A DNA stretch of 64,000 bases from contig CM060923.1 in NCBI GenBank assembly GCA_030737875.1, forward strand, positions 497,762,453-497,826,452, given 5' to 3'. The notes below the pieces were generated by a model. It was not told the DNA's origin. It was given only the letters and a program-made list of their open reading frames with translations, and searched no databases. Source of the stretch: Allium sativum (Eukaryota; Streptophyta; Magnoliopsida; Asparagales; Amaryllidaceae). This document shows positions 47,501 through 58,820 of this stretch, in pieces; the stretch's first letter is position 1, and each line of letters begins with the position of its first letter. The position numbers were made by a program, and so were the translations under genes.

Positions 47501-48252
47501 TTGTATATATATATTTGGCGACATAGTGGCATGGGACGCTCATGTCGTCTATGATTGATAGTTATGATTTGAAATTGTTTTCAAAACATATAAACACTAG
47601 CAATAATATCAAATGCCTTTGTTTTTATTCGTATCAATCATATTTTGGCCATTATAAGGTAAAACTCTATCCTCCGGTTTGCGTTGCATTGTGTGATGGG
47701 AACTGAGTCTTATAATGGCTTCATTTTTATAAAAAGCATAGCGATGTTTAAAAGAAAGATTTGTTTTAAAGCACTGGCAATCCAATGGAGTAAACCCGTT
47801 CCACGAAAGTGGCGTGGTCCTGTGATTGGCCAATTATATATGTGTTGAGTGGATTTCTCATACCAGTCCCATGACTGACTCGTAGTTTGTTTCACTCTCA
47901 AACTCGGGTGCCCCTTTTTCTACACGGGCAGCCTTGTATTCAGGTTTAGCTGGTTCTTTCTGGATAGCTGGAGCTGAAGATGGATTCTATCATTTATTTC
48001 TTTTTATGCTGTTCAGCTCCTATTGTACATATTTTGTTTATTTCCGCTGTAGACATTTATGTATAGCTGAACTGTATTTGTACTAAGTAAGATCCTGTAT
48101 ACTGTGTAACTCTGATGATTACTTTTATCCAGTATATTTTGTTGTTCATTCTGGTGTATTTATTTAATTATGTTCTGCTATTATATGTTTCTGTGTTATA
48201 TTCCAAAGATAGCCCTGTTTCCGTATGAACGGGAATTCGGGTCGTCTCATCG

Positions 48253-48264
48253 TGGTATCAGAGC
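48253..48264 (+). promoter_or_regulatory. B primer-binding site (tRNA-iMet)
   Basis: TGGTATCAGAGC, three bases after the LTR end. The next seven bases TTTGGTT are shared with H's PBS region. Confidence 0.92.
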
Positions 48265-48315
48265 TTTGGTTAAGCTTAGTTCTGGGATATAACATTTGAA
48301 CGAACTCGTCAGAAA

Positions 48316-48374
48316 TAGAACCAGTAGTGTTCTAGGACGGGTAACTCTATACAGATAGGATCAGCGATATCCTA
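48316..48374 (+). other. Paired leader hairpins of B
   Basis: Hairpin 1: TAGAAC (48316-48321), loop CAGTAGT, GTTCTA (48329-48334). Hairpin 2: TAGGAT (48356-48361), loop CAGCGAT, ATCCTA (48369-48374). Both have 6-bp stems and 7-nt loops, 21 bases apart. Counterparts are in B' and H. Confidence 0.65.
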
Positions 48375-48501
48375 GTATGAGTAAAGCAGAATGAAATTAC
48401 ACCTCGATACACATTTACACTTGAAGTATATGTTTCTATGTTTGAAAATTTTCTTTTCTGTGACCTGACACTTGATCTGCCATTTGCAGAAGTACTAGAA
48501 A

Positions 48502-51500
48502 ATGAGTGTCAGAAACAGAAGGAATGCAGAACTGGATATTGAGGCCCTATTAATCAAATATCGAATTATGGGTGGAATACCGTTCTCTGGTGAAGAATCT
48601 ATTATGAAGACGCAAGCTTGGATTCGTTCGGCTGAGAAAATCTTCGAAGCATTAAAGCTTAGGGATGACCAGAAAAGATTGCTGGCCTCCTGGGCTCTCA
48701 AAGATGAAGCTTTGTTCTGGTGGGATTCGGTTATAGAGAATAATCCAGAAGGTGATATCACCTGGGACAGATTCAAAGTGATTTTCTTAGAAAGATTTAC
48801 TCCTCCCGAAGCGACCGAGCGATTATGCGATGAATTTTCTTATCTAATACAAGGAGGCATGACAATTCCCGAATATCATAAGAAATTCAATGAACTTTCT
48901 CACTTTGCTCCTCATCTAATTCAAGACCCAAAGAGGAAAAATCTGAGATTTATCAATGGGCTTCAAAGGAAATACCAGAATAAAGTATTGGGGCATGTAA
49001 AGCTTCCTTTTTCAGAAATGATTTATATGGCTTATCAATACGAAGATCTAGACAAGAAAGGAATGTTACGCAACGAAGAAGAAGTCTATTCTAGTGACAA
49101 AACAGAGTCAGAAACTGATATTCCTGAGGCAAGTACAATGTCTGAGATCAGTAAGAAGGCCAGTGCCAAGAGGAAAAGGGCTAAATCTAAGAAGGAACCA
49201 GTAACAACTGCTATTTGCTCTAACTGCAATAAGAAAGGACATTTGTCGATAAATTGTGGGCCCTTAAAGAAAAGAATCAAGACTGGATCTAAGGCCACTA
49301 AGAAACAAAAGAACCCCCATGGGGAAAGGAAATGCCATAAGTGTCACCAAGCTGGTCATATTGCACGGGAGTGCCAACTCTTAGAGAAATCTGAAACAGT
49401 GCATATAAATGAATTGGCAGCGACTTCCGAGCCCTCAGCTAGTCAAGAAAGGGCTGATGTTTTAGAAGGCACGCTCAATGTCAAAAACATTCCAGTCAAA
49501 GTACTGTTTGACACATGCGCGTCAAGAAGCTTCATTGCCAAAGATGCAGCTAAGAAACTGGATTTGAATTTGAAAAAGCTCAAGGAACCGATGACTGTCC
49601 AGAATCCGGTCGGGGGTTCCATTGATCTCAGTTGGGTTTGCGGAGTGCCGGTTTCTTTTTCTCGTTATCGGTTTCCTACCATCGCAGCCGTCATGAATTT
49701 TAAAGAGTTTGATCTTATCTTGGGGTTAGACTGGTTGACCAAATACGAAGCTGAAGTTAAATGCGCCGACAGAGTCGTAAAGGCAAAGATTAAATCAGGA
49801 GATTATATAACCATTCCCTGTGAAGGTCAAAATGCTAATAGAAAAGACTTCTGGGCAGCTCTCGATGTTTCTCCAGCTCAAATAGAAAATATCCCTGAGG
49901 TCACAAAGAATATTCCTGACCTCATTAAAGACATCCCTGTCGTCAAGAACTATGCGGATGTGTTCGAAGAAGTTGTTCGCTTATCTCCGCAAAGAGAAAT
50001 AGATTTCAAAATTGCTTTAATTCCGAATGAAAGGCCGGTAGTTCACGCTATTCGAAGAATGTCCTTGAAAGAGAAGGAAGAATTAGACAATCAAACATGA
50101 CAGCTAGTATGGAAAGGTCTGATCAGGCCTAGTTTCTCTGATTGGGGTGCAGCAGTGTTGTTTGTCCCAAAATCTGACGGTACTCTACGGCTATGTGTAG
50201 ATTATCGTGATTTAAACAAGCAGACCATGAAGAACAAATACCCATTGCCGCGAATAGATGATTTGTTGGATCGATTAAATGGAGCACAAGTATTTTCACG
50301 AATGGACCTAGCTACAGGATTCCATCAACTTCGAATTGCCGAAGAGTGTGTTCCAATGACAGCGTTCAGAGGTCCCGACCTATTCTACGAGTGGTTAGTA
50401 ATGCCATTCGGCTTATGTAACGCTCCAGCTTACTTCGTCGATCTGATGAATAGAGTATTCAGAGGAGTATTGAATAAATTTGTTTTGGTTTTTATTGATG
50501 ATATTCTAATCTTCTCTAAATAAAAGGCCGAACATGAAAAGCATCTGGAACAAGTGTTAGAAATTCTCAGACGGAATGTATTAAAAGCCAAGTTTTCCAA
50601 ATGTATATTCTGGCAAGATGAAGTGAAATTTCTGGGCCATGTTGTATCGAAAGAAGGAATTGCTGTGGATCCAAGTAAAATCACGGCTATTCAAAATTGG
50701 AAACAGCCCAGTACTCCCACAGAAGTCTGCAGTTTTCTCGGATTGGCTAGCTATTACCGAAAGTTCGTTAAAAACTTTTCGAAGATATCTGGTCATTTAA
50801 CAAAGCTTACAAAGAAGCATTCTAAGTTCAAATGGACTCAAGAGAGTGAGGAAGCTTTCGAAGAGCTAAAGTTGAGATTAACAACTGCTCCAGTGCTAAC
50901 CAACATCGATGGCAACCAAGATTTGAAAGTCTGGACTGATGCTTCTAGAGAAGGCCTTGGCGCCGTGTTAATGCAAAGAGGTCAAGTAATTGCTTATGCT
51001 AGCCGTCAACTGAAGCCACACAAGAAAAACTATGTAACTCATGATCTTGAGTTATTGGCTATCATATTCTCTTTGAAAATCTGGAGACACTATCTTCTGG
51101 GCGAGAGATTTGAACTGTTTACAGATCACCAATCGTTAAAGTATCTGTTCACTCAGAAGGACTTGAATTTGAGGCAGCAACGTTGGCTGGAGTTTCTTGC
51201 AGCATATGACTTTGAAATTATATATACTTCAGGGAAAGCCAATGTCGTGGCTGATGCGTTAAGCCGAAAGAATGAAATGATCGCCGGTTTCATCATTGCG
51301 ACTTCGTTGATTGATAAGATATCGGCTCTCCAAGAAGACGACCAATTTATCAAAGGAATAAGTCAGCGAATTCGTGAGGGCAAGGCTTCGAATTTCCAGC
51401 TAGACAGCGAAGGGATTCTGAGGTTAGAAGGGCGACGTTCCAGATATTCCTGAACTCAGAAGGGACGTACTGGATGAATGTCACAAATCTAAGCTCAGTA

Positions 51501-51856
51501 TCCATCCAGGTGTGAATAAAATGTATAACGATATCAAACGCACATTCTGGTGGAAGTCGTTAAAAAGAGACATCTCAATATATGTTAGTCGATGCCCTAC
51601 TTGCCAACTAGTCAAAAGCGACCAACAGAAACTAGCTGGGTTATTACAACCGCTAGAAGTTCCTGGCTGGAAGTGGGAACATATTTCTATGGATTTCATT
51701 GATGGTTTGCCCAGAACCAGAAAAGGAAATGACAGTATTTGGGTGATCGTAGATCGTTTCACGAAGACCGCCCATTTCATACCTGTCAGATCAAACAGAA
51801 CCGCTCAGAGTCTGGCACAGATATACTTCAGGGAAATAGTTAGACTACATGGAGTG
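48502..51856 (+). pseudogene. gag-pol: Gag-Pol polyprotein of B, broken and truncated
   Basis: The first 532 codons (48502-50100) hold a Gag domain, two intact CCHC knuckles (Cys at codons 239 and 278) and a protease whose active site reads DTCA (codons 337-340) where DSGA or DTGA is expected, so the catalytic-loop Gly is lost. An in-frame TGA (50098-50100) lies at the start of RT. A second stop, TAA (50521-50523), follows the IDD box (codons 665-667). The same frame continues through RNase H ([25 protein letters not shown]) to 51453. A frameshift near 51430-51440 then moves the integrase N-terminal part into another frame (HHCC finger with [12 protein letters not shown]). At 51857 G's LTR cuts the protein after EIVRLHG, before the second catalytic Asp. 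Similarity to A's Pol places it in the Tekay/Del group. Dead gene. Confidence 0.92.
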
Positions 51857-53424
51857 TGTAATAACCCGAAATTCTGGGCCAGTTTAAAATTTTTATTTCG
51901 GCAATTTTAGCGAATTTTGAACATTTAAAATGAATTATTTTAAATAATATCGACGTGAAATTTATTTTGAATATAATTCGAACGTATATATTATATACGT
52001 CGTCGTTAGAATATAAATATTTATATATAATTATAAATAGAATTGAAAATGGCGCGGTAGTTCGATAATTCGATTTCAAACTTCAATTGAATGTACCGGG
52101 TGCAAAACAATCCGGATTTTAGTGAAACCAAAAATGATAGGATCTAATTGATGATATCATTCTATCGAATCCGAAAAATCAGGATTTCATAACGGGAATC
52201 AGAAGATATGTCCAGTTGAAAATTCTGAATAGTCGCTATGGAATTAAGGCCCTTAAAAATGGACATTTTGCAAATGACCTCGGATTTCGACGAAACCACT
52301 TTTGTTGGATCCGCAGTGTCAAATTATTGCTAGGTTTCAAATTTCATAATTTTTTGAATCAATATGTGAGCGTGGCAAAGGAAAACGCGTTTGACCGGTT
52401 TCAGTTGGTTTTAATCGACTGGAAATTGGCCACTTTTCCAACGGTCTCAGAATTCGACGAAACTAGTTTTGTTAGGACCGTATCGTCAATACGAAGCTAG
52501 AAAATATTTTTCTAGAATTTTTAAAGTTAATATGGGACCCCGGTAATTTGAAATGTACGTTTAAAATTCAATATAGTGATTTAAATGTAAATTTAACGGA
52601 AACTGATTCAAACGGTCGAATCAACCTACGATACATATCCCATTGTGTTCGGAATGGGGGTGAAACGCTATAGACGACAGGCGGTGGACCTCGTTTCGAG
52701 TTCGTTTGTAAAAGTCAACTTTTTAAATTAAATAAAATATATATATATATATATCCTCCCCTTTATTACCCTCTGGCCCCCCCGATTGGATTCATTCAGG
52801 AAAAAAAAAAGCACCCCGTCGATCGCCCCTCCACCCGGGCCTTGCGCCATCGCCGCCGCCGTGCCTGGCGATTCCCACTCCCCATCGCCCTCTTTCCCCT
52901 CTTCTCATGTCGCCGCTGCTCCCTCCATCCTCCTCCACTGTAGCCCTAGCCGCCCACCACCTCCATTGGCCAACCACCCACCGCCGATTCCCCTGACCGC
53001 CACCCACGACCCCCAATGCTCCTCCTCTGGCCGCAGCTCCAACCCCGGACCCTCCTTCCAATAAAAATCCGACCATGGTGATTTTCAGTTCGCGTTTAAG
53101 CCCTTCCCGGCCATCCACGCACCTCCGGCGCCTTCTCAGCCTATCACCGACCATCGTGAGGGCCCCCTACGAAGAAAAGAAGGTAAAGGACTTTTAATTT
53201 TAATTTCAGTTTTTACTGTAAAAATTCACATAGGATTGATTTTCAGTTTTATCAGATTATAATATAATTTTAAGATGGTAAAGCTTTGATTTTTAATGAC
53301 GGTAAAGATTTCATTTTTAAGAATGAAACGATAAGATTTTAATAATAGAAAAGGTGCGATTTTTAATTATAAATACTATATAAAAATATGATCTTTATAT
53401 TTTTAAAGTAATAAAAATATGATG
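51857..53424 (+). repeat. Element G: start of a long LTR (C/H family), cut by H
   Basis: It starts TGTAATAACCCG after GAGTG (51852-51856), its likely target duplication. It carries the duplicated TTCGACGAAAC motifs (about 52288 and 52455), a TATATATA tract (about 52738-52754), a GC-rich leader and a donor-like AAG|GTAAAG at 53183, then the start of the AT-rich array where H inserts. Whether G is a solo LTR or a full element cannot be seen. Confidence 0.8.
53181..53189 (+). promoter_or_regulatory. Splice-donor-like site in G LTR
   Basis: AGAAG|GTAAAG, with the intron starting at 53183, at the end of the GC-rich leader, in the same place as the donor-like sites of B and H. Confidence 0.4.
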
Positions 53425-55379
53425 TGACGGCAAGGAATTTCGCTCGGTCCGAACCAGTCGCTAAACCGACCCAGACCGTTCGAAACGCCCTATCGTTTGA
53501 GAACAGGACAAAACAGAACGCATACAGAAGAACATTTCATTGTATATTACAACAATGCATCAGATTACAAGAATATACAGAGTATAAACAAATAAATATT
53601 ACACAGAAATATCAGAGATTTAAATTACATTTAAATACATAGCAGCGGAAAATAATACAATACACAACTAGAAGAAGATATACGGATACAAAGCTTTCCG
53701 GATATCGTTCCAGCTGTAAACCAGGATCCTGTGAATATAAATCTGCAAAACCAAAACTACTAGCTGCCCGTGTCAAAATAAGGGCACCCAGAGTTTAGGT
53801 TAAAACAATAAACTCCAGGTCAGTCATGTGACTGGTGTGAGAACTAAAACAGTTATTAATCTTTATTTTCAAAGCTAGGTAAATCAAGGGACCACGCCGT
53901 ATAACACGGAACGGGTTTCCTCCCAAGAATACCAGTGCATAAAACAAACAGCGCAATGCTAAATAAAGAAAAATGAAGCTGTTATAAGACCCAGGTCCTA
54001 TCACACAATGCAACGCAAACCGGGGGATAGGGTTTTCCCTTATAACAGCCAAAGAATGCTTGATACGTTTAAAACAAATCATTTGATACTATAATAAGTG
54101 CATAGTGTATAAAACAACTTCAAATCATAAGTATCAATCATAGGCAGCATAAGCGCCCCATCCCACTATGTCGCCATATATAGGATATACAATCAAAACC
54201 GCAGAGTCTCGTATTTGGAAATTGGATTTCCATCTATGAACCGAGGCAAAAGATAGTCCTCAACCGATTCGTGACTCTCTAGCCCGAGCCACAGGCAAGC
54301 GCGCAGGCAAGCCTTTAGATCGTCAGGGCCGGTCCACACGGAGTGGATTATTATGCCTGAACAATACGTCTCCCCACCCTATGGGGTGTAAGTCTGGTCC
54401 GTCAGCCGACCAGAATGCATTCGGCCGAAACCGATATAACCGAGGCGCCTCGCAACAGCAACAACCACATAAGTCAAACTCGTCAGGGCGTGTAAAACCA
54501 CTGACGCCACTTCTAGCTAGAAAGAAACGCAAGTCCTCCCTGAGGTCCGTCTCCCGTTTTTGGTTCATACCTGGTGTGAAACACGCGAGGTAAACGTTAC
54601 ACAAAGCTACGCCACACAGGCCGTGCTTTGATCATCACCACAAGACTTTGCTTTTCAACAGAAGCCTTGATCATTTGCATCTTAGCATGCCACACAGGCA
54701 AACCATCCTATGCAACCGACATCAGTCACACAGAATGAAATCCGATGTCAGACACACAGTCCATTTACAAGTCCGTTCTGGGTCTGAACGAAACCGGAGG
54801 CACCTAGTACCCCGCATACCCATCGATCTCCAAGCACGTCTGGACGATCACTAACTGTTTCCATCTTCTTGGGTGTACAGCCCAATCAAGATCATCAGTT
54901 ATCACCCAAACGACGTGAAGACCTCCGGTCTTCGACCATCGTCTTCATCTTCGACTTATCGTCGTATCAGTTATTCAGAATGGGATAAACCCGGTTTTTC
55001 CGAATAACTCGCGTATATATTATAAAAGTGTTACACAAACACAACATACGCCTCATTCCAACTCATTAGTCATTAACCGTAAATTAATCAAGAGAATAAT
55101 TCCCCAAATATTAACCCCGAAGGCCGAAACCAACATCAGATCAATATCCAGAAAACCATTCTACTTAGCTAACCGACAGTTAGTTTCTAAATTTCACGTT
55201 CAAATCTAATTAAAGATTTAACTATCGCCTGGAGCAAAACTGGTGATACTCCATTCTCGATCTTTTCAATCTAATTAAAGATTCATTAAAACTCCACTTA
55301 GTTTTAATCTGTGACTGGGTTAAAGAATCAGTGTCATTTAAAAACACGGTTCACGATAAACCCAAAGTCACATCCCATT

Positions 55380-55985
55380 AATTATCGGGTTAAAGAACAA
55401 GTGTTATTTAAAACACTGTTCACGATAAACCCAAAAATCAATATCAATTCAATTCCAATTAAATATTATTTAATTGGCACACTTCATTAAATCTAAATAA
55501 AAGATTTAATCTTTTCTCAACTGGGTTCAAGAACAGTGTTAGTGAAGACACCATTCACGACAAACCCAAATCACATTCATTAATTATCGGGTTAAAGAAC
55601 AAGTGTTATTTAAAACACTGTTCACGATAAACCCAAAAATCAATATCAATTCAATTCCAATTAAATATTATTTAATTGGCACACTTCATTAAATCTAAAT
55701 AAAAAGATTTAATCTTTTCTCAACTGGGTTCAAGAACAGTGTTAGTGAAGACACCATTCACGACAAACCCAAATCACATTCATTAATTATCGGGTTAAAG
55801 AACAAGTGTTATTTAAAACACTGTTCACGATAAACCCAAAAATCAATATCAATTCAATTCCAACTAAATATTATTTAATTGGCACACTTCATTAAATCTA
55901 AATAAAAAGATTTAATCTTTTCTCAACTGGGTTCAAGAACAGTGTTAGTGAAGACACCATTCACGACAAACCCAAATCACATTTG
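55380..55985 (-). repeat. 203-bp tandem repeat in H 3' LTR
   Basis: TATCGGGTTAAAGAACAAG recurs about every 202-203 bases (55383, 55585, 55788), three units, the last incomplete. Each unit contains GTGTTATTTAAAACAC, an inverted repeat. Confidence 0.9.
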
Positions 55986-56869
55986 ATATTCAATATAAGG
56001 CTCTGAATAGAAAATATATCGGCTTATATTCAATATCAAATTCTACGATTAACAAATGTCGTATTGGAAATAACGATATAAATATATATCTTTCAAATTT
56101 CCGTAACAACATCCGTATAATCACAAATTCCAACATCGAAATATTCCGAAGACAATTTCGATTCAAATCCACTCCAATGCAATCATTGGAAATTTTGGTT
56201 ATTTTCAAAACCCTTTTCAAATTCAATTTATTTATTTAAAAATAAATAGAATTATAATTCTAGTTCAAAACTAGTTCATTTCGATAAAAATCTATTTTTA
56301 TCTTTTCAAATAGGGAGTTTTTCATCCCAATTCTTTCTAAATCATTTCTTATGATTTTACACAAATTATTACTATTTTTAATAATTTTATCAAGGCCCGT
56401 ACAGTCGATTTCCATCAACGGCCATCGAACTGCACTTACAGCGACCTTTTTCGAATTTGATTTGGACGTATCTCCAAATCCAACCGTTAGATTTCAAATT
56501 TCTAGCCTTCGTTAGAAAGCTCTTTTCGATACGAACCCAACGGTTCCGGTTTTAGGAGAATCCGACGGTCGGATCTCCCGCAATGTCCGTTTGAAATAAA
56601 TGGTCGAAATTCACGAACTGCCGCGGCGCGGCGCGTTCTATTCAGGCCATTATATTATATATATAATATATATAATATATACTTCGTCGATTTCTATTTA
56701 AAACGAATTATATAAATAGTTTTAAAATTCGTTTCAAAAGCAATTTCAACTTCCTTTTCAATTCAAATCAAAATTGAATTCTTCTTTATAAATTCGTTTC
56801 AAAATTCATTTCTATTCAATTCGAATTTCAATTCAATTTGAATTCATTTCAATTCGCTTTCAATTCAAA

Positions 56870-57050
56870 TTCGAATTCGTTTTCAATTCAATTCATTTCG
56901 AAATCGTTTTCAATTCAATTCGAATTCGTTTTCAATTCAATTCATTTCGAAATCGTTTTCAATTCAATTCATTTCGAAATCGTTTTCAATTCAATTCATT
57001 TCGAAATCGTTTTCAATTCATTTCATTTCGAAATCGTTTTCAAAATCGAT
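56870..57050 (-). repeat. 26-bp AT-rich tandem repeat in H LTR
   Basis: Units of TTTCAATTCAATTCATTTCG plus AAATCG type, six to seven copies; counterpart of the array at 24475-24745 in C. Confidence 0.85.
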
Positions 57051-58099
57051 ATAAATCTCGTTCACGTCAAAATGGCGTCAATCTAATCAACACGGCTTCA
57101 TATATTCCTTTATTTTCAAATATTCTATTTCAAATATTTCTTTTTCAAATATTTCTTTTTCAAAACTGGAATGAGGCCCAATCAATTACCATATAAAATT
57201 AATTATATGGATTTTCATACAACACATGTATATAATAGCATTGAAAATAATCAACCATCAACCAAAGTGCACTACACTGTATAAGCATCAAATATAGATA
57301 TTCAACGCTTATAACAGTCTGTCAATCAATCGATCGACATATTTAATCAATCAGGATGAGTGAACTTCAAATTTCATCCTAACACCCGTGTGGGGTTTCA
57401 AACAATCAAACACATATTTTATTTGTGCAGTTAGGCGATGTGTAAAATTTATCGACCCAATCAATGTCATTCAAATAAGTGTACATAAACAAACCATCCG
57501 GTTTGTAAATGAATATTTATTTATTCACATTCACGTTAAAAATTATATTTTTAACGATAACACATTTTATTTCAACATATGAACTTCTATTCAATTCATT
57601 CTTTAAATAAAATGATATTTTTATTTTTCTAACATATTTTAGAAAATTTCGGCGGCATAACGGCACGATACTAAAAACGGGATAAGGCCTAGCCTTGTCC
57701 CCGGTCTAGTGAAGGCCCACGCCATTCACATATCAATCAAATTCACTTTCGTTATGCAAGCCACAAAATTTGGAGTAAGGGTCTAACCTAGCCTTACTCC
57801 TTCGCCTTATAACGGCGCACGTCTAATCCTAACCAATTTATCGATTCGATTTTTCACACCACAAACCACATTCAAACCAATATCTCAATCAATCACCAAA
57901 CATCCAAACAAACAAGTCCATGGTATGTGGACGGGTGTCGGGTGCTTCTAAGCACCGTCTGCATCCTAGTATATATATATATAACTAGAAAAATAAATTG
58001 AAAGGTGAGAAATTCTCACTTATAGCTATCCTAGCTCCACGGCTCTTCTTTTGCAGAAGTCTTCGTCGTTTCGCCTTTTTGTCACCTTCGTTGCCCAAG

Positions 58100-58240
58100 G
58101 CCACTATATATAAAAATCGAATTTTTACTTCAAAGTTCAATATATATAAAAATCGAATTTTTATTTCAAAGTTCAATATATAAAAATCGAATTTTTATTT
58201 CAAAGTTCAATATATAAAAATCGAATTTTTATTTCACCCA
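58100..58240 (-). repeat. Hairpin repeats in H LTR
   Basis: About four copies of AAAAATCGAATTTTTATTTC plus AAAGTTCAATATAT; the position and inverted-repeat design match C and B. Confidence 0.85.
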
Positions 58241-58553
58241 AAATAATATCTTTCTATGATAAGCATCATATTTTTTTCATAAGATGAAATCATACATTTC
58301 AAATCAAAGAAAACATATTTTTCTTATCACGGAAAACGTATTTCTCGAATCAAGGAAGATGGATTCTTCGAATCAAAGAAAATGGATTCTTTCATTCGCT
58401 ATGATTTATAAAAACATATTTTTATCTCGAAGTTCTACATTTAAAAATCATATTTTCATTTTAAAAATTCAATCTTTTCCCATTTTAAAAATTCAATCTT
58501 TTTCATTTTCAAAATTCAATCTTTTAAAACCTTTCTTAAAAATCAGTTTTATT

Positions 58554-58560
<7 letters not shown>

Positions 58561-58596
<36 letters not shown>

Positions 58597-58795
58597 AGTT
58601 TTAAAATGCTAATTAATTAAAAAAAATCAAAACAGTTTTAAAATGCTAATTAATTAAAAAAAATCAAAACAGTTTTAAAATGCTAATTAATTAAAAAAAA
58701 TCAAAACAGTTTTAAAATGCTAATTAATTAAAAAAAATCAAAACAGTTTTAAAATGCTAATTAATTAAAAAAAATCAAAACAGTTTTAAAATTAT
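58561..58795 (-). repeat. Poly-A run and 37-bp tandem repeat in H LTR
   Basis: An about 35-base A run (58561-58596) is followed by five to six near-identical 37-bp units (AACAGTTTTAAAATGCTAAT, then TAATTAAAAAAAATCAA). Confidence 0.9.
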
Positions 58796-58812
58796 AAATT
58801 AAATTCAGAAGA

Positions 58813-58820
58813 ACTTACCG
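58813..58820 (-). promoter_or_regulatory. Splice-donor-like site in H LTR
   Basis: The minus strand reads CCG|GTAAGTTC, with the intron starting at 58818, at the end of the GC-rich leader. It is a near-consensus donor in the same relative place as B's. Confidence 0.45.

Larger units (their letters stand above)
42846..48249 (+). repeat. B 5' LTR, remainder
   Basis: It resumes at the CTGTA duplication after A and ends GTCGTCTCA at 48249. In order: duplicated TTCGAYGAAAC/TTCAACGAAAC motifs (about 43042 and 43208), a pyrimidine- and GC-rich leader (about 43515-43831), a donor-like site at 43832, oligo-A/T repeats, hairpin repeats (44405-44560), a GCCGTTATGCTGCCGAAAT block (about 45035), an extra segment (45420-45830) absent from B', two CCGACCGTYGGAT blocks (about 45960 and 46200), and a 3' section with GAGGCGCCTCG (47246). 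No coding sequence. Confidence 0.88.
30980..51856 (+). mobile_element. Element B: long-LTR Ty3/gypsy, 5' part, split by A
   Basis: Plus-strand element inserted in D. In order: 5' LTR (30980-31191, then 42851-48249 after A), PBS, paired hairpins, gag-pol with stops and a frameshift, then a break in integrase by G at 51857. The LTR would be 5611 bp without A. Its Pol is of the Tekay/Del kind by similarity to A. The 3' end of integrase, any chromodomain and the 3' LTR are outside the window. Confidence 0.87.

Noticed and set aside
52786..53064. 92-aa Pro/Ser-rich ORF in the G leader
   Set aside because: It falls in the GC-rich LTR leader. Other LTRs of the family do not keep an equivalent reading frame, so it is a composition artefact.
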